Shown: positions 34,241 through 41,101 of the stretch, in pieces | How positions within the stretch are numbered: the first letter of the stretch is position 1 | Layout: every line of letters starts with the position of its first letter | Origin: Paenibacillus pabuli NBRC 13638 | GTDB taxonomy: Bacteria; Bacillota; Bacilli; Paenibacillales; Paenibacillaceae | Length of the DNA stretch: 64,000 bases | Assembly: GCF_001514495.1 (NCBI RefSeq) | Contig: NZ_BCNM01000015.1 | Span: 1-64,000, forward strand | Reading direction: 5' to 3' | The notes under the pieces: generated by a model | Seen by the model: only the letters and a program-made list of their open reading frames with translations | Told to the model about the DNA's origin: nothing | Databases searched by the model: none | Program-made: the position numbers and the translations under genes

Positions 34241-34603
34241 TTATCGTACGAACCAACTGAGCGGCTGCGGCGAAGTGTCTGCGGTATCCCGAAGATCATG
34301 GGCCTTGACATTGCTTCCATATATCATGGAATCACTGCTCAGTCGGTAGGATGGGAAACTGTTCTCTGATTGCAGGCGAAGACTAGGCTCAAAATAAATC
34401 TGCTGCTGTTTGTTGATAAGGAAAGGAAGCGAATCGGATTCAATCCGAATGTCATCACTGTCCGGCTCGTTAACGATCAGAAGCACAGCAGTACCATCAC
34501 ATCCGCATCCATCGGTGTCATAAAACAGCTTGAAATAGCCCGGCCGATCTCCCAGCATCGCGTTAAGTCTTGATTCTGCCAGCGGACTGACCTGAATGTT
34601 CAT
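34241..34603 (-). CDS. HesB-like/Fe-S biosynthesis-fold protein
   Basis: 120 residues from an ATG (in-frame GTG at 34615 is possible). FYDTDGCGCDG (C33, C35) and the surrounding strand order are HesB/YqkB-like, but the third C-terminal cysteine of true A-type iron-sulfur scaffolds is not seen. The role is therefore uncertain; it may bind metal. Ribosome site GAGGAG. Confidence 0.65.
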   Translation of the reverse strand: MNIQVSPLAESRLNAMLGDRPGYFKLFYDTDGCGCDGTAVLLIVNEPDSDDIRIESDSLPFLINKQQQIYFEPSLRLQSENSFPSYRLSSDSMIYGSNVKAHDLRDTADTSPQPLSWFVR

Positions 34604-34699
34604 AACGTCGTTCACACTCCTCTAATCACCTTATGAATTCGCTTACAATCTAATATATGGAACAATGATGTGAAATAGAAGGAACAGGAGGTGAATGTG

Positions 34700-34825
34700 A
34701 TGAAAAATATAACGTTAATGGATCATCCAGACGAACGATTGAAGGACCTGAATGCCATCGGAGGAGACGCCTTGGTAGATCCACGGAGTGAAACCCATTT
34801 CATCGGTATTCCTTATCTGGTATGA
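34700..34825 (+). CDS. 41-codon small protein upstream of the LacI regulator
   Basis: AGGAGGTGAATGTG precedes the ATG, a strong site. The peptide (MKNITLMDHPDERLKDLNAIGGDALVDPRSE...) is hydrophilic. Its 3' part contains TGAAACCCATTTCA (34789-34802), the operator motif of the downstream regulon. It ends 36 bases before the regulator ATG. A real small gene, a leader peptide, or a chance frame are all possible. Confidence 0.4.
   Translation: MKNITLMDHPDERLKDLNAIGGDALVDPRSETHFIGIPYLV
34789..34802. promoter_or_regulatory. LacI-type operator inside the small ORF
   Basis: TGAAACCCATTTCA, identical to the operator half at 36004-36017. Located 60 bp before the regulator gene, so autoregulation by roadblock is likely. 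Confidence 0.6.
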
Positions 34826-34861
34826 TAAGCAGGAAAAATAGAGAAAAAGGAAGGTTCCGCT

Positions 34862-35890
34862 ATGACACCGATCACCATATATGACATCGCCAAAGAAGCG
34901 AACGTATCCGTATCCACGGTCTCCCGGGTACTGAATGATACGGCACCCGTGCGTGCAAGCACGAGGGAGAGGATCATGTCCATTATTGAAAAACACCAGT
35001 TTCAGCCCAACGCGCAGGCGCGCAGTCTGATCAAGAAAGAGACGGGCACCATTGCCATCATCCTGCCAGACATTACGAATCCCTTCTTCCCGGAAGTATT
35101 CTGGGGTGCGGAGAATGAGGCACGCGGATTGGGGTATACGTTCTTTTTATGCAACACCGCAGGGGATTACAGCCGGGAGTCTGAATATTTGTCCATTTTG
35201 CGTGAGAAGCGTGTGGACGGCATTATTTTTCTCGGTGGACGAATCAACATGCAGGTCTGTCCGGATGACATGGCTCAGGAATTGATCGATATGGGCAAGC
35301 GTATGCCGATCGTGCTGGTCAATGGCAATATTGCCAAAGGCGGATTCCATCGGGTGTATACGGATGAAGGCGCAGGGGCAGCTCTTGCAGCGGAACATTT
35401 GCTTGAATTGGGGCATCGGGATATTGCCTTTGTGGGTGGTTTGAAAGAGTTGTCCACCACGATGGTCAAGGTCAAGGCTGTCCAGAAAAAGCTGCGAGAA
35501 CATGGACTCGAAATTCCGAAAGAACGCCAGATGCTCGGTAGTTTTTCCATTGAGGACGGCAAACGTGAAATGGCAAAGCTGCTGGATCGGGACAATCCGC
35601 CCACGGGAGTCATCTGCGTCAATGATTACACGGCCATTGGCGCAATCAAGGCGACTATTGAACATGGCTTGTCGATTCCGAAGGATATTTCCATCGTCGG
35701 CTTTGATGACACACCACTTGCCAGTGCGGTAATACCCGAACTGACGACGGTCTCCCAGAATACGTATCAGCTGGGCAAATTGGCTGTGGACGTGCTGCAT
35801 GAACTGATTAATCAGGGCACACCAAGGAAGCAGACGATCCTTCAACCGGAGCTGATTATCCGTCAAAGTACCGGACTTGCGTCGCGATAA
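34862..35890 (+). CDS. LacI-family repressor of the galactan operon
   Basis: 342 residues. The N-terminal HTH and hinge (TIYDIAKEANVSVSTVSRVLNDTAPVRASTRERIMSIIEKHQFQPNAQARSL) are complete, and the rest is a periplasmic-binding-type effector domain (TGTIAIILPDITNPFFPEVFWGAENEARGLGY, GVICVNDYTAIGAIKA, VGFDDTPLASAVIPELTTVSQNTYQLG). It should bind TGAAACCCATTTCA-type sites. Located before the ABC genes, with a galactan sugar the probable inducer. The start ATG follows GAAGGTTCC weakly. Confidence 0.9.
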   Translation: MTPITIYDIAKEANVSVSTVSRVLNDTAPVRASTRERIMSIIEKHQFQPNAQARSLIKKETGTIAIILPDITNPFFPEVFWGAENEARGLGYTFFLCNTAGDYSRESEYLSILREKRVDGIIFLGGRINMQVCPDDMAQELIDMGKRMPIVLVNGNIAKGGFHRVYTDEGAGAALAAEHLLELGHRDIAFVGGLKELSTTMVKVKAVQKKLREHGLEIPKERQMLGSFSIEDGKREMAKLLDRDNPPTGVICVNDYTAIGAIKATIEHGLSIPKDISIVGFDDTPLASAVIPELTTVSQNTYQLGKLAVDVLHELINQGTPRKQTILQPELIIRQSTGLASR

Positions 35891-35916
35891 CGGTCCGTTT
35901 TCTGGAAAAGAAAGCG

Positions 35917-35946
35917 TTGACATTCCCTAGAAAGGTGAAATATAAT
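35917..35946 (+). promoter_or_regulatory. SigA promoter of the galactan ABC operon
   Basis: TTGACA, 18-bp spacer, TATAAT. A perfect-consensus promoter, just upstream of the operator at 35957. Confidence 0.85.
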
Positions 35947-35956
35947 GAGTGCGTGA

Positions 35957-35972
35957 ATGAAACCCCTTTCAT
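35957..35972. promoter_or_regulatory. LacI-type operator at the transcription start
   Basis: ATGAAACCCCTTTCAT, a near-perfect 8-bp-arm palindrome about 10 bp after the -10, where binding would prevent initiation. Confidence 0.75.
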
Positions 35973-36003
35973 AAAGTGGAACGGGTTTTAATTTTAAGGT
36001 TTA

Positions 36004-36031
36004 TGAAACCCATTTCATGAAATGGGTTTCA
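36004..36031. promoter_or_regulatory. nested 28-bp palindromic operator
   Basis: Two abutting 14-mers, TGAAACCCATTTCA and its exact reverse complement TGAAATGGGTTTCA, make one perfect 28-bp palindrome. Each 14-mer is itself operator-like. It lies 47 bp (centre to centre about 53) downstream of the first operator. Confidence 0.75.
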
Positions 36032-36071
36032 GTAAAGTTCTTCCATTCATTATATTTAGGGGGCGTACCGT

Positions 36072-37343
36072 ATGAGAAGAAGCTTGAAGGTCATTTCGTT
36101 ATTGATGGTGGTCATGATTATGGGTCTGACAGCCTGCAGCAGCGGGGACAAGGGCAGTTCCGCTGGCGGGTCTGGCGGCAAAGTTGATCTGAGTATGACG
36201 ATCTGGGGTTCCGAGGACGAGAAAAAGATTTATCAGGAACGGCTCGACATTGTGAAACAAACCTATCCCGATATTAACGTGAAATTGAACGTCGTTGCTG
36301 GGGACTATGATCAAAAGGTTCAGACAATGATCGCCGGGGGAACTGCACCGGACATCATGATGATTGCCGAGAACTATCAGGCGTACGCCTCCAAAAATCA
36401 GATTATTCCGCTGGATGACATGATCAAGGCCAATAATGTGAACATGTCCGAGCGCTACTCCGATGATATTGCAAACCTGATGAAGTTTGACGGCAAGCAG
36501 TTTGGTATGCCGGACCGCGCAGGTGCAATGGTCCTCTTTTATAACAAGGATCTGTTCGATAAGGCTGGAGTTGAATATCCGACCAAGGAATGGACCCAGG
36601 AAGATCTGCTCGCCGCTGCTCAAAAGCTGACGGTGAAGGAGAATGGAAAAACGGTCCAATGGGGGTACTACCCAGGCAGCTGGTGGCCGCAATGGATGCA
36701 GTTGATCTATCAAAACGGTGGTTCACTGTTCGATGAGAGTGGCAAACCTACCTTTAATACCGAACCTGTACGTAAAGCGCTGCAATTCATGAATGATCTG
36801 ACCTTCACGCATGGCGTAGGACCAACACCAACCGAGATTGCCGACATGGGAAATATCGGTGCTGACCCATTGTTTGCCCAAGGCAAGATTGCCATGGAAA
36901 CGACAGGATTCTGGAATATCGGTTCACTTGCCAAGGTGGAAGGCATCAATTGGGACATTTCTCCGATATGGGGTGAGACCAACGCGTTCTTCAATGGCTT
37001 CACGATTACGAACGCGTCCAAGCATAAAGAAGAGGCCTTCAAGGTGATTGAAGCTTTAACTACACCAGAAGCACAGATGCCGATGGTTAAAGCCGGTCAG
37101 GATGCCCCTGCAACGAAGGCGGGCCTGTCCAGCGATGAGTTCCTGAACGCAGAGTATGGCGGCAAGAAAATCAACATGGCCGCTTTCAGCGAGTCCACCA
37201 TCTACGCAGAGCCTTTCAATCCGCAATGGAATGAAATGATGAAGCTGATTAATGACAAGCTGGGTGTCTACTTTAACAATAAAGCTTCATTGGATGATAC
37301 AGTGAACGAGATTCAGAGTGGACTGGAAAGAATCTACAAATAG
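36072..37343 (+). CDS. ABC sugar-binding lipoprotein
   Basis: 423 residues. Signal peptide and lipobox (MIMGLTAC, then SSGDKGSS), so lipid-anchored. The rest is a type-1 extracellular solute-binding protein (VDLSMTIWGSEDEKKIYQERLDIVKQTYPDI, with GGTAPDIMMIAENYQAYASKNQIIPLDD). It presents oligosaccharides to the two permeases downstream. Regulation by the LacI operators above. The binding specificity is inferred from the galactanase genes. Confidence 0.93.
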   Translation: MRRSLKVISLLMVVMIMGLTACSSGDKGSSAGGSGGKVDLSMTIWGSEDEKKIYQERLDIVKQTYPDINVKLNVVAGDYDQKVQTMIAGGTAPDIMMIAENYQAYASKNQIIPLDDMIKANNVNMSERYSDDIANLMKFDGKQFGMPDRAGAMVLFYNKDLFDKAGVEYPTKEWTQEDLLAAAQKLTVKENGKTVQWGYYPGSWWPQWMQLIYQNGGSLFDESGKPTFNTEPVRKALQFMNDLTFTHGVGPTPTEIADMGNIGADPLFAQGKIAMETTGFWNIGSLAKVEGINWDISPIWGETNAFFNGFTITNASKHKEEAFKVIEALTTPEAQMPMVKAGQDAPATKAGLSSDEFLNAEYGGKKINMAAFSESTIYAEPFNPQWNEMMKLINDKLGVYFNNKASLDDTVNEIQSGLERIYK

Positions 37344-37348
37344 AGGTT

Positions 37349-37514
37349 GTTCAAAAAGTCCGCTTTTGATTACGAAGGATGCCTGGTGGCATCATCAGCA
37401 TCGAATATGGGATTCAGCCGAAATGTCCGTTGCTCACGTAGTCATCCTACGCTCCGCTACTCCATTTCTAGCTTCACCCCATCTTCTCGGTACTGAAAAC
37501 CGATCTTTTTGAAC
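37349..37514. repeat. interspersed 166-bp element with inverted ends
   Basis: Begins GTTCAAAAAG and ends CTTTTTGAAC, reverse complements. The interior has no gene and resembles elements I recall as recurring in Paenibacillus intergenic gaps; the recollection cannot be checked here. It sits in the operon between the binding-protein and permease genes. Confidence 0.6.
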
Positions 37515-37536
37515 ATGCACAAATAGCATCGACAGG

Positions 37537-37577
37537 GAGCAGACGGAATTCGGCATGAATCCGGGTTCCGTCTGCTC
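37537..37577 (+). terminator. intra-operon hairpin, probable attenuator
   Basis: Perfect 12-bp stem GAGCAGACGGAA / TTCCGTCTGCTC with a 17-nt loop and only a short T-run. It would let the binding protein be made in excess over the permeases, a known arrangement in ABC operons. Confidence 0.7.
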
Positions 37578-37600
37578 GCTTTGTCATGGGAGGGCTTAAC

Positions 37601-38488
37601 GTGAAGAAAAAGGACGGGAAATGGTTTTATATTTTCATCTCGCCTTGGCTGATCGGATTCCTTGGGCTTACTCTGGGGCCGATCCTGTTTTCCATCTACA
37701 TGAGCTTCACCAATTGGGATCTGTTCCAGTCCCCTGAATTCATCGGTGTGGACAATTACAAAAATCTGCTGACCGATGATCCGATCTTCTGGAAGTCGGT
37801 AGGCAATACCTTCTTCTATGCGCTGATATCGATTCCACTTGGGATGTCCATCTCACTATGGATTGCCTATTACCTGAACAAGAAGATCAAGGGGATCACC
37901 TTCTTCCGCATCCTGTTCTATCTGCCATCCGTCGTGCCAGTGGTGGCAAGCTCATTGCTCTTCATCCATCTGCTTGCGCCAACGGAAGGATTAATCAACC
38001 AAGGGCTTGCTATCTTTGGGATTCAAGGCCCTGCCTGGTTGCTCGATCCCAACTGGGTTAAACCTGCCCTGATCCTTATGTCGCTATGGGGTGTCGGGGG
38101 CGGCGTGGTACTGCTGCTGGCGGGTATGAAAGGTATTCCTCAGGAGCTGTACGAGGCCGCTGCCATTGATGGGGCGAAGAGTTCGCAGTCTTTCTTTCAC
38201 ATTACATTTCCGATGTTGACTCCCGTCATCTTCTTCAATCTTGTGACCGGGATGATCGGGGCGCTCCAGACGTTCGCACAGGTATTCATCGTTACAGCAG
38301 GTGGACCGGACAATGCCAGTCAGATGGTCGTTCCTTACCTGTTCCAGAATGCATTCCAGTTCTACAAAATGGGCTATGCATCGGCTATTGCCTGGGTGCT
38401 GTTCATCATCATCATGGCGCTAACCCTGGTTGTGTTCCGTTCGTCGGCGCTATGGGTGCATTACGAGGAGGGAAAAGCCAATGAGTAA
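37601..38488 (+). CDS. ABC sugar permease, MalF-like
   Basis: 295 residues from the GTG behind GGGAGGG; an in-frame ATG at 37586 is upstream of that site and less likely. Six membrane helices. The EAA loop (GIPQELYEAAAIDGAKSSQSFFHITFPML) contacts the ATPase. No ATPase gene occurs in the operon, so a shared MsmX-type ATPase must serve it. Confidence 0.92.
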   Translation: MKKKDGKWFYIFISPWLIGFLGLTLGPILFSIYMSFTNWDLFQSPEFIGVDNYKNLLTDDPIFWKSVGNTFFYALISIPLGMSISLWIAYYLNKKIKGITFFRILFYLPSVVPVVASSLLFIHLLAPTEGLINQGLAIFGIQGPAWLLDPNWVKPALILMSLWGVGGGVVLLLAGMKGIPQELYEAAAIDGAKSSQSFFHITFPMLTPVIFFNLVTGMIGALQTFAQVFIVTAGGPDNASQMVVPYLFQNAFQFYKMGYASAIAWVLFIIIMALTLVVFRSSALWVHYEEGKANE

Positions 38489-39326
38489 TCCATCCACTGT
38501 GGAGAAGATCATATCTTACATTTTTCTGATTCTGGTCGGGGTACTGCTTGCTTCCCCTTTCCTGTACATGATCTCCATCGCACTGGCGAGTGACGCTACA
38601 ACCGTAAAATCTGCCTTTACCTTCGTACCGATGGAATTCCAATGGTCGAACTTCTACACGATCTTCACGAATAATAATCTGGGTACTTATCTGAAAAACT
38701 CAGTCATTATTACCGTGATTACCATTATCGGATCGGTATTGTCAGCTTCGGTCGTATCTTACGGCTTCGCTCGGATCAAAGCGAGAGGCAGTCGGTTCCT
38801 GTTCATTGTGCTGCTCAGTACGATGATGATTCCGGGGGAGGTGACCATGGTGCCGCAGTTCATCATCTTCCGTCATCTGGATTGGATCAATACATTCTAT
38901 CCACTGATCGTGCCCAGTTTTTTCGCCGGAGCATTCAACGTATTTCTCATACGGCAGTTCGTCATGAGCATTCCGAAGTCGCTTGATGAAGCTGCAATGA
39001 TCGACGGCATGGGACATCCGGGAATCTACTGGAAGATCATTATGCCGCTCACGTATCCGATACTTGCCGCCATTGCCATTTTCTCATTTTCGTATAACTG
39101 GGGGAACTTCATGGGGCCGCTCATTTACATTAATGATCCGGAGAAAATGCCACTGGCGCTCGGTGTTCAGCTTCTGACTACGGTAGGTGGCGGACAGATG
39201 CCGCCATGGAACCTGGTTATGATTGCTTCCCTGTTCCTGACCATTCCGATGGTGCTGGTGTACCTGTTCGGACAGCGTTATGTCTATGAAGCGAATATCA
39301 GTGGTGGCAGCAGCGGAATCAAGTAA
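38481..39326 (+). CDS. ABC sugar permease, MalG-like
   Basis: 281 residues; the ATG overlaps the previous stop by 8 bases and follows GGAGG, giving translational coupling. Six membrane helices and the EAA loop SIPKSLDEAAMIDGMGHPGIYWKIIMPLTYP. Forms the second half of the transport pore. Confidence 0.93.
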   Translation: MSNPSTVEKIISYIFLILVGVLLASPFLYMISIALASDATTVKSAFTFVPMEFQWSNFYTIFTNNNLGTYLKNSVIITVITIIGSVLSASVVSYGFARIKARGSRFLFIVLLSTMMIPGEVTMVPQFIIFRHLDWINTFYPLIVPSFFAGAFNVFLIRQFVMSIPKSLDEAAMIDGMGHPGIYWKIIMPLTYPILAAIAIFSFSYNWGNFMGPLIYINDPEKMPLALGVQLLTTVGGGQMPPWNLVMIASLFLTIPMVLVYLFGQRYVYEANISGGSSGIK

Positions 39327-39407
39327 CGGAGGTGTGCGCAGTGTTGAAGTCGATCATGAAAACCAAGAACCGTCTACATTGCACATGGATAAAGGGCTGC
39401 ACGAACC

Positions 39408-40982
39408 ATGAATGACACCAAGGGACCCTTCAACAATGACAACAATACCAAGCATGAACATAAGAATCTGATTCAGAATGACAGGAATGATTATCACAAG
39501 CAACGCAGTCAGCGCAGTCGGAGCTACATCCTGATGGGTGTGGCCCTGGTCGTGCTGCTCGCAGGAGGGGGAATTATCATCAATCATTTTGCCAATGAAT
39601 CATCCAAAACACTTGCATTCCAAGGTGAGCCGGTACGTCTGAAGCTGGAGCAGTCCTATGATCATTTTGAAGGCTGGGGTACATCTCTCGCATGGTGGGC
39701 CAACGATCTGGGGGGCTGGAAGGATCAAGCCAAAGTCAGTGAAGTGATGGATTTGGTGTTTGATGCACAGAAAGGGTTAGGTCTGAATATTGTCCGGTAC
39801 AATATTGGTGGTGAGGAGAATCCTGACATGAAGGCTCTTCGGCCCGGAGGAGATATTCCCGGATTTCAGCCAGAACCCGGCGTATGGGACTGGGAGGCAG
39901 ATGCAGGTCAACGTGCTGTATTGCAAGGTTCTCTGGAACGTGGGGTCAACATTGCTGAAGCATTCTCCAATTCACCACCTTACTGGATGACGATCAGCGG
40001 TTCGGTTACGGGGGCTGTGGATGGCAGCAACAATCTGCGGGAGGATCAGTATGATGCGTTTGCCGATTATCTGACCGAAGTCGTGAAGCATTATCGCGAT
40101 GAGTGGGGTATTACGTTCCGCACGCTTGACCCCCTCAATGAACCTTCCTCGGATTGGTGGAAGAAAGGCAACATGCAGGAAGGCAGTCATTTTACCAACG
40201 ACAAACAAGCCGAGATTATCAAGAAAGTGGCTGCATCGCTGAAGAGTAAAGGACTGGACGGAACGGTGATCAGTGCTGCGGACGATAACAGCATTGACGA
40301 GACGGTGCACAATTTCAGTCTCTATGATCAGGATACGCTCGATGTGATCGCCCAGATCAATACCCATTCCTATAATGGAAGCAAAATGGAGGAACTGCGT
40401 ACACTGGCTGAACGGCACGGCAAGAAGCTGTGGATGTCCGAGTACGGAACGGGTGGCAGCGAGCCGCACAGTCATGAAGACATGACTTCCGTGCAGGAAC
40501 TGGCAGAGCGTATCATGTTCGATCTGAAAATCATGCAGCCATCCGCCTGGGTCTATTGGCAGGCCGTTGAAGATGAAGGCGCCAACAACAACTGGGGCTT
40601 CATTCATGCCAGTTTTAATGGAGAAGAACAGTACGAGATGACGAAACAGTATTATGGCATGGCTCAATTTACCAAATTCATCCGTCCAGGCGCAACGATA
40701 ATTCCAACAGATGATGGGCGAACACTGGCTGCCTATGATGCAGAGCAGAAGAGACTGGTATTGGTAATCCGCAATGAGTTATCTGCCGGAACCACAGCCT
40801 TTGAACTGGGAGCATTTGACTACAGCGGAACTTCTACAGCACAGGTATATCAGACGTCACCGGATCGCAATATGGAGCAGCTTGAAGATGTTCCGGTGTA
40901 TGCCAATGGACTGGAAGTATTGACTGCGGACAATTCCATTACCACCGTTGTATTGGAAGGCGTAACGTTGCAAGTTAACTGA
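39408..40982 (+). CDS. membrane-anchored GH30-family glycoside hydrolase (endo-beta-1,6-galactanase-like)
   Basis: 524 residues. A basic N-terminus and one TM anchor (about 41-58: ILMGVALVVLLAGGGIII), so it is outside, tethered. The (beta/alpha)8 domain carries acid/base E245 (LDPLNEPSSDWWKKGNMQEGSHF) and nucleophile E345 (MSEYGTGG). The pattern matches GH30 endo-beta-1,6-galactanases as I know them. A C-terminal beta-sandwich follows. It would cut galactan to oligomers imported by the ABC system. Confidence 0.83.
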   Translation: MNDTKGPFNNDNNTKHEHKNLIQNDRNDYHKQRSQRSRSYILMGVALVVLLAGGGIIINHFANESSKTLAFQGEPVRLKLEQSYDHFEGWGTSLAWWANDLGGWKDQAKVSEVMDLVFDAQKGLGLNIVRYNIGGEENPDMKALRPGGDIPGFQPEPGVWDWEADAGQRAVLQGSLERGVNIAEAFSNSPPYWMTISGSVTGAVDGSNNLREDQYDAFADYLTEVVKHYRDEWGITFRTLDPLNEPSSDWWKKGNMQEGSHFTNDKQAEIIKKVAASLKSKGLDGTVISAADDNSIDETVHNFSLYDQDTLDVIAQINTHSYNGSKMEELRTLAERHGKKLWMSEYGTGGSEPHSHEDMTSVQELAERIMFDLKIMQPSAWVYWQAVEDEGANNNWGFIHASFNGEEQYEMTKQYYGMAQFTKFIRPGATIIPTDDGRTLAAYDAEQKRLVLVIRNELSAGTTAFELGAFDYSGTSTAQVYQTSPDRNMEQLEDVPVYANGLEVLTADNSITTVVLEGVTLQVN

Positions 40983-41101
40983 GGGTTAAGCAATATATCA
41001 TTTTCTGTCATCGGAGTGCCAGTGTAAATATGCAGTTGAACTTATAAAGTAAATGAATTACAGGACATATGAATCCAAACACAGAGAAGGAGGGCTTATC
41101 T

